From Bacteroidetes bacterium OLB9 (GTDB lineage Bacteria; Bacteroidota; Bacteroidia; Chitinophagales; Saprospiraceae), in NCBI GenBank assembly GCA_001567255.1, contig LNBW01000054.1, positions 1-64,000 on the forward strand: a stretch of DNA of 64,000 bases, in the 5' to 3' direction. The position numbers were made by a program, and so were the translations under genes. Numbering within the stretch: the stretch's first letter is position 1; every line of letters starts with the position of its first letter. The notes beneath the pieces were generated by a model. That model worked only from the letters and a program-made list of their open reading frames with translations, did no database searches and had not been told where the DNA came from. This document shows positions 36,805 through 46,151 of this stretch, piece after piece.

Positions 36805-38994
36805 ATGGCAATAGTTAGATTTGAAGCAATTAAAACTACAATTGACAGAAAACCCGTAGTAGTTAGCGAGCCAACTGAAAAAAGGTTGGCATTATACGGT
36901 TCTAATGTTTTCAATAGCGCATCCATGCAACAATTTATGACACGTGAAGCTTACCAAGCTGTAAAAGATGCAATTGAGCTAGGTAAAAAAATTGACCGTA
37001 AGGCAGCTGATCAGGTGGCATCTGCGATGAAAGCCTGGGCAGTGAGCAAAGGAGCAACTCATTATACGCACTGGTTCCAGCCTTTGACCGGTGCAACAGC
37101 TGAGAAGCATGATGCATTTTTTGAGCCGACGAGCGACAGTAGTGCAATTGAAAAGTTTGATGGAGGATTGCTGGTACAGCAGGAGCCGGATGCATCGAGT
37201 TTTCCTAGTGGTGGCATCCGAAACACCTTTGAAGCGCGAGGATATACAGCATGGGATCCGTCATCTCCAGCCTTTATAATAGGCACAACATTGTGTATTC
37301 CTACTGTTTTCGTTGCATTTACAGGTGAAGCACTGGACAATAAAGTACCATTATTGAAGTCGATCCAACTCATAGACCAAGCCGCTACAGAAGTGGCAAG
37401 ATATTTTGACAAAAATGTCAATAAAGTTATATCTACACTAGGATGGGAACAAGAATATTTTTTGATCGACAGCGCTTTGGCAGCATCTAGACCAGACTTA
37501 CAAATGGCTGGCAGAATGTTGCTAGGACATCAGGCAGCCAAGGGGCAACAACTAGAAGATCATTACTTTGGATCCATTCCTGAGCGCGCTCTTGCCTATA
37601 TGCGAGACCTTGAGATCGAATGCTTAAAACTAGGTATCCCTGTCAAAACACGGCACAATGAAGTCGCTCCTAATCAGTATGAATTAACACCATTTTATGA
37701 AGAAGCTAATCTAGCTGTTGACCACAATTCTCTTGTGATGGATTTGATGCGCAAGGTTGCCTTAAAACATAACTATACCGTCTTGCTGCATGAAAAACCC
37801 TTCAAAGGTATAAACGGCTCAGGGAAGCACAATAACTGGTCACTGGCCACAGATACCGGAGTCAACTTACTTAGCCCAGGCAAAACGCCAAAAAGCAATC
37901 TTCAATTTCTGACATTTTTTATCAACACTATCAAGGCTGTGCACGACCATGCTGACTTACTTAGGGCTGCTATTGCATCTGCCGGCAATGACCATAGGCT
38001 TGGGGCTAATGAGGCTCCTCCACCGATCATTTCCGTGTTTATAGGTAAGTATCTTACAGATGTACTAGATGAACTCGAAAATGTATCTGATGGCAACTTA
38101 TCACCGGAAGAAAAAACAGAACTCAAACTCAATGTGGTAGGTAAAATACCTGAAATTTTGCTCGACAATACTGATAGAAATCGTACTTCTCCATTTGCCT
38201 TCACGGGCAATAAATTTGAATTTAGAGCTGTAGGCGCTTCCGCCAATTGTGCAAAAGCCATCACGACCATCAATCTAATCGTCGCAGACCAGCTCATTCA
38301 ATTTAAGAATAAGGTTGATCACCTTATTGACCATAAAGGCATGAAGAAGGATGATGCAATTTTCAATGTACTCCGAGAGCAAATCAAAGCTTCAAAAAAG
38401 ATTAGGTTTGACGGCGACGGATATGGCGAAGCATGGATCAAGGAAGCACAAAATCGAGGATTGCACAATTTCGGTTCCACTCCAGAGGCACTAAAAGTCC
38501 AAATTTCTAAGGAAGCTATTCATTTATTTGGCAAATATAACGTCATGAATGAAACAGAAGTTAGAGCTAGATATGAGATTGAACTGGAGGAATATATCAA
38601 ACGAATCCAGATTGAAGGACGTGTGCTAGGTGATATTTCTAAAAATCATATTATACCGACAGCGATATTATACCAGAATACATTACTTAAAAACGTAGAG
38701 GGTTTAAAATCTATTTTTGGTGACGAATATGAGCAGTATGCACGCGAGCAAATTCAGCTCATAAAGCAAGTGTCCGGCTATATCAATGACATCATATCTA
38801 ATACAGATTTAATGACGGAAGAACGTAAGAAAGCGAACCAATTGACTCATGCCGATGAAAAAGCAGCAGCCTATTGTAACCATGTTAGGCCATATTTTGC
38901 TATCATCAGATATGCGTGTGACAAACTAGAATTGCTGGTTGATAACGAATTATGGCCACTAACCAAGTACCGCGAATTGTTATTTAACAAGTAA
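36805..38994 (+). CDS. glnN: glutamine synthetase type III
   Basis: ATP-dependent glutamine synthesis from glutamate and ammonia. At 729 residues it is the long type III form of Bacteroidota and cyanobacteria, not the 470-residue type I. Signatures: THWFQPLTGATAEKHDAF, GWEQEYFLID, KTRHNEVAPNQYE, GINGSGKHNNWS and NRTSPFAFTGNKFEFRAVG. Its own promoter with repeated motifs lies upstream, and the converging FecR gene ends 14 bp away. A cytosolic dodecamer in known members. The start agrees with the promoter. Confidence 0.96.
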   Translation: MAIVRFEAIKTTIDRKPVVVSEPTEKRLALYGSNVFNSASMQQFMTREAYQAVKDAIELGKKIDRKAADQVASAMKAWAVSKGATHYTHWFQPLTGATAEKHDAFFEPTSDSSAIEKFDGGLLVQQEPDASSFPSGGIRNTFEARGYTAWDPSSPAFIIGTTLCIPTVFVAFTGEALDNKVPLLKSIQLIDQAATEVARYFDKNVNKVISTLGWEQEYFLIDSALAASRPDLQMAGRMLLGHQAAKGQQLEDHYFGSIPERALAYMRDLEIECLKLGIPVKTRHNEVAPNQYELTPFYEEANLAVDHNSLVMDLMRKVALKHNYTVLLHEKPFKGINGSGKHNNWSLATDTGVNLLSPGKTPKSNLQFLTFFINTIKAVHDHADLLRAAIASAGNDHRLGANEAPPPIISVFIGKYLTDVLDELENVSDGNLSPEEKTELKLNVVGKIPEILLDNTDRNRTSPFAFTGNKFEFRAVGASANCAKAITTINLIVADQLIQFKNKVDHLIDHKGMKKDDAIFNVLREQIKASKKIRFDGDGYGEAWIKEAQNRGLHNFGSTPEALKVQISKEAIHLFGKYNVMNETEVRARYEIELEEYIKRIQIEGRVLGDISKNHIIPTAILYQNTLLKNVEGLKSIFGDEYEQYAREQIQLIKQVSGYINDIISNTDLMTEERKKANQLTHADEKAAAYCNHVRPYFAIIRYACDKLELLVDNELWPLTKYRELLFNK

Positions 38995-39008
38995 TCAGGA
39001 GACAAATA

Positions 39009-39980
39009 TTATTCATCAGGTGTTAAATATGCTTTTTTACCTTCAAGGCGATATTTGAGTTTAAGTGGCCATGTGGCTTCAAATAAGGCATCATTGATAT
39101 TTTCTTTTTTGAAGAAGCCATTGTATGTTTTGTCAAGATATGCCTTATCTACTTCTACTTGAATATCAAACTGACGTTCCAGCTCAGTTATAACATGCCG
39201 ATATGGAATGCCATTAAATAGATAAACGCCTTTCATCCAGGGAATCATATCAACAGCTCCTTGGGGAAATTTTCTTTTGACTAGTTTGTCGTGTATTAAT
39301 TGTAAATTTTCATTGATACTAACACTGGCTGTTTCATGGCTTGCTGTGACAACGTCAGCATGTCCTTTCTGGCAGGTCAATTCAAAATTACCAAAACGAG
39401 AATCCACACTCAATGCAGTGCCCCCGATCATTTTGATATTCACATCGCCAACGTGTATCATCATATCTTCACCTTTAGTGGCTTTAATATATGCCAGGCC
39501 ATCCACAGTTACAGATCTGATTTCTGACCATGTTTTGGGATCGTATTTTATGGTTGTCCCCGGACTCATTAAGGCCGATGATCCATCCGGCAAGACCAGT
39601 TCTTTATTGTTAACATTGCCTGCTGTGACTGACACTAATTTATCAGCCAGGCCAATTTTTTCCCTAAAGAAAAATAATGTAAGCACAAGCATGATAAGGC
39701 CAATGGTCCAAAAATAACCATAATTGAGAAAATGACGCAATATAGAGTCATTAGGTTGACTCTTCACTAAATCTCCTTTCTGATCCTCAAGCTTATTGGG
39801 TAATAATGTTGAACAGACACTCGCTATAGCTAAATTAATGGCATCATGCTCTTCCGGATGCAAATCAATATATTCAGACCAGTGCGCATCATTTTGTGTG
39901 AATTCTGATTGAACCCATTGTACAAATGAAAGATCAGATATTAATTGTTCAACAATATCATGTTGATTTTGCTCATTCAT
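39009..39980 (-). CDS. FecR-family anti-sigma factor
   Basis: A 323-residue protein with a cytosolic N-terminal part (1-85), one membrane helix near 88-108 (FWTIGLIMLVLTLFFF), a periplasmic FecR domain (about 115-215; LPDGSSALMSPGTTIKYD) and a C-terminal DUF4974-like domain (FNGIPYRHVITELERQFDIQV). FecR proteins hold an ECF sigma factor and release it on a signal from a SusC/FecA receptor carrying an STN domain. No sigma gene is beside it, and the SusC in this window lacks an STN domain, so its partner lies elsewhere. A -7 box is at 40039-40046. Confidence 0.85.
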   Translation of the reverse strand: MNEQNQHDIVEQLISDLSFVQWVQSEFTQNDAHWSEYIDLHPEEHDAINLAIASVCSTLLPNKLEDQKGDLVKSQPNDSILRHFLNYGYFWTIGLIMLVLTLFFFREKIGLADKLVSVTAGNVNNKELVLPDGSSALMSPGTTIKYDPKTWSEIRSVTVDGLAYIKATKGEDMMIHVGDVNIKMIGGTALSVDSRFGNFELTCQKGHADVVTASHETASVSINENLQLIHDKLVKRKFPQGAVDMIPWMKGVYLFNGIPYRHVITELERQFDIQVEVDKAYLDKTYNGFFKKENINDALFEATWPLKLKYRLEGKKAYLTPDE

Positions 39981-40038
39981 TAAAATAAATCATTATGTAT
40001 AAATGTCGAATATTTACCGCTTTTAATATGGTAGAATG

Positions 40039-40046
40039 CAAAAATA
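40039..40046 (-). promoter_or_regulatory. -7 box TATTTTTG for fecR
   Basis: TAnnTTTG match on the minus strand, 59 bp upstream of the fecR ATG. Confidence 0.4.
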
Positions 40047-40180
40047 CAAAACCAAATAAAATAAATCAATCATTGACCTTACAATTATCACAATATAAGT
40101 CATAAAATTAGGTATAGAATACGAATAGATACAAGAATATTATTGATGAATCATTATGTTATAAATTAAGCATTTTCTTC

Positions 40181-40188
40181 TATATTTG
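40181..40188 (+). promoter_or_regulatory. -7 box TATATTTG for yajC
   Basis: TAnnTTTG match 31 bp upstream of the ATG at 40220. Confidence 0.6.
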
Positions 40189-40219
40189 CGGTGCTTATTA
40201 AAACCTAAACAAGAAATTT

Positions 40220-40537
40220 ATGACTTTATCTTTTATTTTACAGGCTGCCGGAGGTGGATTGTCAAGTTTGCTATTCCCATTGCTCATGATCGTATTCTTC
40301 TACTTTTTCTTTATACGACCTACATTTAAAAAACAAAAAGAGCAAGGCGCTTTTATGTCAAGTATTCAAAAAGGTGATGAAGTGGTTACTGCAAGTGGTA
40401 TAATCGGACAAATCAGTAAAATCGAAAACAATATAGTAACGTTAGAAGTAGATAGTAAAACCTTTATCAGAGTATTAAACTCTGCTATTTCTAAAGAAAT
40501 GACCGACCAGTATCAGAAAGCGGTCGAAGGCAAATAA
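40220..40537 (+). CDS. yajC: preprotein translocase accessory subunit YajC
   Basis: A 105-residue single-pass membrane protein of the Sec accessory complex SecDF-YajC. The membrane helix (about 15-33) is followed by FFIRPTFKKQKEQ and GDEVVTASGIIGQI, the family signature. The gene has its own -7 box and converges on the S1-domain gene 4 bp away; secDF is not in the window. Confidence 0.94.
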   Translation: MTLSFILQAAGGGLSSLLFPLLMIVFFYFFFIRPTFKKQKEQGAFMSSIQKGDEVVTASGIIGQISKIENNIVTLEVDSKTFIRVLNSAISKEMTDQYQKAVEGK

Positions 40538-40541
40538 ATCG

Positions 40542-41429
40542 CTATCCTACTTTTTCTATTCCTCTTTCTGTAATTTTAATCAGGCGTTGCTTGTATAGAT
40601 GCCCTATCGCCTGCTTAAAAACTTTTTTGCTAAATCCAAAGATTTTATAAATTACTTCGGGATCAGTCTTGTCATTATATGGCAGTTTACCGTGTGCCTT
40701 GCTCAGTAAATCTAAGATTTTTTGAGCATTGGTATCTATTTTCTTATACCCGATGGGTTGTATTGACAAATCGAGCTTACCATCATCTCTGACTTTCTTA
40801 ACAAATACAGTCAGTTTATCTCCCGGCCTAAGGGGTTTAAATATTTCATTACTATATAGCACGCCCTGAAAGCGATCCTGAGTAACGCATTTATATCCTA
40901 GTTCGGTTTTAGTCCACACATAAGCTTTCAACTGATCTCCAACTTTATATGGTACTTTATCTTTATTCAGAAATTTTTCTATTTTCATAGATGCAGCCAG
41001 TCTATCTGTAACCTTGTCCAGATAAACATATACAAAGTAGTACCGTCCTTCTTCCATTCTGATTTTTTGCTCATTAAATGGAACGAGCAATTCCTTACTC
41101 ACACCCCAGTCAAGAAACGCACCTACGCGTTCGACTTTATTGACTCTCATTGAGCCGAATTCGCCTTCTTGTGCATATGGAGTCTCGGTAGTGGCCACGA
41201 TGCGCTCCTCACCATCTAGAAAAACAAAGACATCTACATAATCTCCTATTTTCATTTGTGGAGTGATATATCTCTTTGGCATGAGTATTTCGCCCTTATT
41301 CTCACCATCAAGAAAAAAACCAAAATCAGTCAATCGTTCTATTTTTAAGCTGGCCTTGCGCCCTAAATGTACCATAGGAGTGGATTTATAATCTTGCAAA
41401 AATAGGCATAAAAGGCTCATCATATCCAT
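40542..41429 (-). CDS. CvfB-like S1 RNA-binding protein
   Basis: A 295-residue protein built of repeated S1/OB-fold modules (N-terminal about 20-80, ERLTDFGFFLDGENKGEILMP; second about 85-150, with GAFLDWGVSKELLVPF; third about 160-225) and a C-terminal winged-helix domain (VIYKIFGFSKKVFKQAIGHL). This is the layout of CvfB, an RNA-binding virulence regulator in staphylococci; its role in Bacteroidota is unknown. The ATG at 41375 (MVHLGRKASL) may be the true start, since the preceding 18 residues are not conserved-looking. Confidence 0.85.
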   Translation of the reverse strand: MDMMSLLCLFLQDYKSTPMVHLGRKASLKIERLTDFGFFLDGENKGEILMPKRYITPQMKIGDYVDVFVFLDGEERIVATTETPYAQEGEFGSMRVNKVERVGAFLDWGVSKELLVPFNEQKIRMEEGRYYFVYVYLDKVTDRLAASMKIEKFLNKDKVPYKVGDQLKAYVWTKTELGYKCVTQDRFQGVLYSNEIFKPLRPGDKLTVFVKKVRDDGKLDLSIQPIGYKKIDTNAQKILDLLSKAHGKLPYNDKTDPEVIYKIFGFSKKVFKQAIGHLYKQRLIKITERGIEKVG

Positions 41430-41639
41430 TTCAAAAGAAATAAATTATGGATTACTCAGATTTAATAACCATATTGAGATAAATATTGGACCTATTAGGA
41501 CAAATCTCATTACAAATACGTTAACATCATATAACATTTTATTGTAAATATTTTGTTAAATATCAAAATTCGCTATAAATTTACGGCTTATTAACTAAAT
41601 GTCAAAAAGACACTAATTGGTCATTTAAAACATAACGGC

Positions 41640-44606
41640 ATGCATATTATCACCAAAACAAAAACCATTCTTTTTCTAGCCTTTGGCATATTATTATCCT
41701 TCTCAGGATTCAGCCAAAGAACCATCACCGGAAAGGTTGTGGATGCTTCAAGTAATGAAGACATCATTGGCGCAGCAGTCAATGTACCCGGCACAACCAT
41801 TGGTACCATCACCGATATTGATGGTAATTTTTCATTAAATATTGGCAGTGATGTTCAAGCAATTCAAATAAGCTATACCGGTTACACACAACAAACGATA
41901 CCTATCGGTATTGACAATTTCTATACCATCCGACTAAAACCAGGAGAGGTTTTGGAAGAAGTCCTTGTCATAGGTTATGGAACCATTAAAAAATCAGACA
42001 AAACTGGAGCAGTAGCCTCGGTTTCTTCCAATGAACTCAATTCGGGAAGACTTTCTGATCCTATTGAGGCATTACAAGGTAAAGCAGCTGGAGTGACCAT
42101 TTCAAAACAAGGAGGTGATCCTAATAGTGGCTTTGCGGTTAATATCCGAAGTGCAGCTAGTTTTACCTCTGGTACTGGACCGTTATTTGTGGTGGATGGT
42201 GTAGCAGGTGTTGACCCTACTACTATCTCACCTTCGGACATAGAATCATACAATGTGCTAAAGGATGCCTCTTCGACAGCTATCTATGGATCAAGAGGTG
42301 CAAATGGCGTCATCATCATTACTACCAAAAATGCGGCTAAAAAAGCAGGTGACAACTTGTCGATTGATTTTTCATCGCAATTATCAGTTGATAATGTAGC
42401 CAGAAGGTACGATTTGCTTTCTGCACAGCAAGTGAGGGATTTTGCTGCTAGCAGTGGACGTACTTTTATTGATAATGGTGCTAATACAGACTGGCAGGAC
42501 GTAATATATAGAACAGGACTGACACAAGATCATAACTTGTCTGTCATGAATGCGACAGAAAATTCAAGTTTTAGAGCTTCTATTTCTCATATGGATATTC
42601 AAGGTGTGATTAAAAACTCTTCAAAAATAAGAGATATAGGTAGGTTGAATTATAGCCAGAAAGCATTTGGAGATTTTTTGACTATCAATACTAGGCTCTC
42701 AGGAACTATAGAAAGAAATAATTATGTCAACTATGGAGGTGGTTCCTCTCCTACTAATGTAATTTATCAGGCACTGAGAAGATCACCTACTGATCCTGTA
42801 TATAATGAGGATGGTACATATTATGAAACAGACCGTTCCTTTCAGTATTATAACCCTTTAGCCATCATCGAGCAAATTGAAAATAACAGAGATGCTAAGC
42901 GCTTACTGGGCAATATCGGTCTCGATGCTAATTTCCATAAGAATCTAAAAGGTTTTCTCAATTTGGCATATATTAGAAATGATGAAGAAAGCCTGTATTT
43001 CGAACCTAAAGGTGCCGCCTCAAATCTTACAGACGGTTATGGAAGAAGAGCATATAATAATTACTCCAATAAACTCATAGAAGGAACACTAACATATACA
43101 AACACATTTGCAGAAAAGCACAACTTCTCATTGATGGGTGGATATTCGTGGCAGAAGGACTTTTTTGATGGCTTCAGTGTTTCAGGTAGAAATGCTACAT
43201 CCGATTATATCGGAGCAGACAACTTAGGAACATTTCTTGATCTTCAGACGGATCGACCTTTTGGCTATAAGCGTGAAGACCTGTTGATTTCATTTTTCTC
43301 AAGAGCATTGTATGATTACAAAGGTAAATATTTTGCATCATTAAGTGTGAGAAGAGATGGTTCATCCAAGTTTGGAGATAACTACAGTTGGGGAACATTC
43401 CCTTCTGCTTCATTGGGATGGAATATTGCTGCAGAAGACTTTATGAGTAGTCAAAATCTTTTTGATCAATTGAAGTTGAGACTTTCTTATGGATTGGCCG
43501 GAAATCAAAATATACCTAGTGACGCCGAAAAGATATTATTTGGCCCGGGTGGTGTCGCTATCAATCCTGAAACAGGAAAAGAAGTCATTAACTACATCGT
43601 ATCCGGTGGAACAAATCCCAATCCAAATTTAAGATGGGAAACCAACGCAGAAGCTAATATAGGTATCGATTTTGGATTATGGAGAAGCAAATTACAAGGG
43701 TCAATTGAGCTTTATCAAAGACGTACTTATGACTTGGTGTATCCTTTCCAAGTGCCCGTACCACCTAATAAACAGCGTACAACCATAGGCAATGCTGGTG
43801 AGATTAAAAATGAAGGTATAGAATTATCCCTTAATTACTTTGCAATTAATACTCAAAATTTTGATTGGAAAACATTATTGACATTCAGCACTAACCGACA
43901 AAAAACCATCTCTCTAGGTAGCGATGAGTTCCCTCTAGGCGAGATCCCTACATTATATGTATCAGGACGTGGTCTGGTAGGTGGCATTAATAACGCTCAG
44001 GTCATTCGTCCGGGACTGGCCATCGGTACTTTTGTCATGCCAGAATATGCAGGATTGAGTAATGACGGCAAGTTTTTGTTTTATACTGCTTCAGGAGGTG
44101 TAACCCGTGATGTCACTAAGGCAGAAAGGAGAATTGTTGGTAGTGCACAACCTGACTTTCAGTTAGGTTGGTCCAATTTCTTCAATCTAGGCAACAATCT
44201 CGACATGAGTATTACTTTGAGAGGTATCTTTGGATATGATGTACTCAATGTAACTCGAATGATATTCAGTAACCCTGCAGATATGCCAACGCTCAATGTA
44301 TTGCAGGAAGGACTAGAAGAATACGATCGTGGTCTTTCCTCTAATCCTACATTGAACAGTTATTATCTTGAAGATGCAAGTTTTGTGCGTTTGGATAATG
44401 TCAGTCTAGGTTATACATTGCCATTTGATAGCAAATATTTGAAAAGTATCAGATTTTATGCGACCGGTACAAATTTGTTTTTGTGGACAAAATACACAGG
44501 AATAGATCCTGAAATTGCTTTTGGCGGTTCAGAATTTGGTAGAGATCAATACGATGTTTACCCTAGAACAAGAACCATTTCCTTTGGAATAAATGCCAAA
44601 TTTTAA
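41640..44606 (+). CDS. SusC/RagA-family TonB-linked outer-membrane protein
   Basis: A 988-residue TonB-dependent transporter. Signal peptide to about residue 24, a carboxypeptidase-D-like regulatory domain (RTITGKVVDASSNEDIIG, 27-110), TonB-box-like EVLEEVLVIGYG, the plug domain (DPIEALQGKAAGV; VLKDASSTAIYGSRGANGV) and a barrel ending in aromatic Phe (SFGINAKF). It lacks an N-terminal STN domain, so it should not signal through FecR. Paired with SusD 33 bp downstream it forms the hinged glycan import complex; the substrate is not readable from the sequence. Confidence 0.95.
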   Translation: MHIITKTKTILFLAFGILLSFSGFSQRTITGKVVDASSNEDIIGAAVNVPGTTIGTITDIDGNFSLNIGSDVQAIQISYTGYTQQTIPIGIDNFYTIRLKPGEVLEEVLVIGYGTIKKSDKTGAVASVSSNELNSGRLSDPIEALQGKAAGVTISKQGGDPNSGFAVNIRSAASFTSGTGPLFVVDGVAGVDPTTISPSDIESYNVLKDASSTAIYGSRGANGVIIITTKNAAKKAGDNLSIDFSSQLSVDNVARRYDLLSAQQVRDFAASSGRTFIDNGANTDWQDVIYRTGLTQDHNLSVMNATENSSFRASISHMDIQGVIKNSSKIRDIGRLNYSQKAFGDFLTINTRLSGTIERNNYVNYGGGSSPTNVIYQALRRSPTDPVYNEDGTYYETDRSFQYYNPLAIIEQIENNRDAKRLLGNIGLDANFHKNLKGFLNLAYIRNDEESLYFEPKGAASNLTDGYGRRAYNNYSNKLIEGTLTYTNTFAEKHNFSLMGGYSWQKDFFDGFSVSGRNATSDYIGADNLGTFLDLQTDRPFGYKREDLLISFFSRALYDYKGKYFASLSVRRDGSSKFGDNYSWGTFPSASLGWNIAAEDFMSSQNLFDQLKLRLSYGLAGNQNIPSDAEKILFGPGGVAINPETGKEVINYIVSGGTNPNPNLRWETNAEANIGIDFGLWRSKLQGSIELYQRRTYDLVYPFQVPVPPNKQRTTIGNAGEIKNEGIELSLNYFAINTQNFDWKTLLTFSTNRQKTISLGSDEFPLGEIPTLYVSGRGLVGGINNAQVIRPGLAIGTFVMPEYAGLSNDGKFLFYTASGGVTRDVTKAERRIVGSAQPDFQLGWSNFFNLGNNLDMSITLRGIFGYDVLNVTRMIFSNPADMPTLNVLQEGLEEYDRGLSSNPTLNSYYLEDASFVRLDNVSLGYTLPFDSKYLKSIRFYATGTNLFLWTKYTGIDPEIAFGGSEFGRDQYDVYPRTRTISFGINAKF

Positions 44607-44639
44607 TCTATAATCATCAAAATAAAACATCATATTAAA

Positions 44640-46100
44640 ATGAAAAAGTTTATAGCACTCATATTGATTTCGGGATTTATGGCTTGTACTAATCTGGATG
44701 AGACCGTATATGACCGAATACCAAGTGATAAATTTCCCGAAAATTCAGACCAGGCAGCATTGAAGGTCATACCTACCTATAAAGAATTAGGTGACTTGAT
44801 TGATGACAACGGATGGTGGTTCTGGGCTCAGGAAATTACAAGTGATGAGATTGTTTTTCCGGTACGCTTAACCGACTGGGAAGATGGTGGCAAATGGTAT
44901 CTGCTACATCAGCATAAATGGACCAACAATATAGATGCGGTCAATAGCATGTGGTCTGCACTCTATGACGGTGTTACAGAAGCCAATAGAGCGCTTGATG
45001 ATCTAGAGGGATTAAATGATCCGATTACTATTGCTAAGTTAAAGACCTTGCGATCATTTTACTACTATCTGCTCATCGACAACTATGGTGATGTACCATT
45101 AGTAACCTCATTTACCAAAGGTGAAAAGCAACCTAAGAAGGCTGACCGTAAAGAAATTTATAATTTTATTATTAAAGACGTCCAAGAAAGTCTGCCCTAT
45201 CTACCGAGCATATCACAAAAATTTGCGGTATCCAAAGGTATGGCTTATACCTTGCTGGCAAAACTATATCTCAATGCTGAAGTCTATACAGGGACAGCAG
45301 CATGGGCAGATGCTGAAAGATATTGCGATAGTGTTATTCAAAGTAATGTTTACGCTCTTGAATCTGAAGCACTAGGCCCATTCCGTACAAATAATGATAA
45401 TTCTGTAGAAAATATTTTCACCATTCCATTTGATGAGACAAACCTACAAGGTTTTAGATTACACATGCGTACTCTACACTATTTGAGTAATCTTACCTAT
45501 GATATGCCTGTAGGCCCATGGAATGGTTTTGGAGCTATGGAGGACCATTATAACTCATTTGATGATAATGATGCAAGGAAAAAAGGATTTATCGTTGGAC
45601 CTCAATATGATTCTAAAGGTCAGCCACTTTTTGATCAGACTGCTGAAGCACCGCTGGTTATTGATCCTCATATTCCTGCACTTATTATTGATGGATCATA
45701 CAGTTTTGTTGAAATCAGGATGTCTGCAGCCAGAGTAGGTAAGTACGAAATCAAAAAGGGCGCATTAGAAAATCTTAGTAATGATTTTCCTTTGTTTAGA
45801 TATGCAGACGTACTTTTGATGAAAGCAGAGGCTATGATTCGTCAGGGTAAAAATGGTGATCAATGGGTAAATATGATTAGGCAAAGGGCTAATGTACCTA
45901 ATTTTAACAATACGACACTTGATCAATTACTAGCAGAAAGAGGACGTGAAATGTTTTGTGAAGGTCACAGAAGGCAAGACTTAATAAGATTTGGAAAATT
46001 CAATGATGCATGGTGGGAAAAGGCTGCCTCAGAACCTGAACGCAAGACCTTTCCTATTCCACAGTGGGCAATTGATGCTAATCCAAACCTAGCTGATTAA
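44640..46100 (+). CDS. SusD/RagB-family nutrient-binding lipoprotein
   Basis: A 486-residue surface lipoprotein (signal MKKFIALILISGFMAC). It has the family's TPR-like helices, with YYYLLIDNYGDVPLV, and the C-terminal LAERGREMFCEGHRRQDLIRFGKF, a hallmark of SusD proteins. It acts as lid over the SusC barrel and binds oligosaccharide or another ligand at the cell surface. The gene is 33 bp downstream of susC and 51 bp upstream of susE. Confidence 0.95.
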   Translation: MKKFIALILISGFMACTNLDETVYDRIPSDKFPENSDQAALKVIPTYKELGDLIDDNGWWFWAQEITSDEIVFPVRLTDWEDGGKWYLLHQHKWTNNIDAVNSMWSALYDGVTEANRALDDLEGLNDPITIAKLKTLRSFYYYLLIDNYGDVPLVTSFTKGEKQPKKADRKEIYNFIIKDVQESLPYLPSISQKFAVSKGMAYTLLAKLYLNAEVYTGTAAWADAERYCDSVIQSNVYALESEALGPFRTNNDNSVENIFTIPFDETNLQGFRLHMRTLHYLSNLTYDMPVGPWNGFGAMEDHYNSFDDNDARKKGFIVGPQYDSKGQPLFDQTAEAPLVIDPHIPALIIDGSYSFVEIRMSAARVGKYEIKKGALENLSNDFPLFRYADVLLMKAEAMIRQGKNGDQWVNMIRQRANVPNFNNTTLDQLLAERGREMFCEGHRRQDLIRFGKFNDAWWEKAASEPERKTFPIPQWAIDANPNLAD

Positions 46101-46151
46101 TTTTATATTACTGATAAATTTATAATTTGTTAATTCACTAAATTCAAAAAC

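Noticed and set aside
39277..39717. 146-codon plus-strand frame inside the FecR gene
   Set aside because: It lies entirely antisense to the FecR gene, which has clear domain motifs; the antisense frame has no recognisable pattern.
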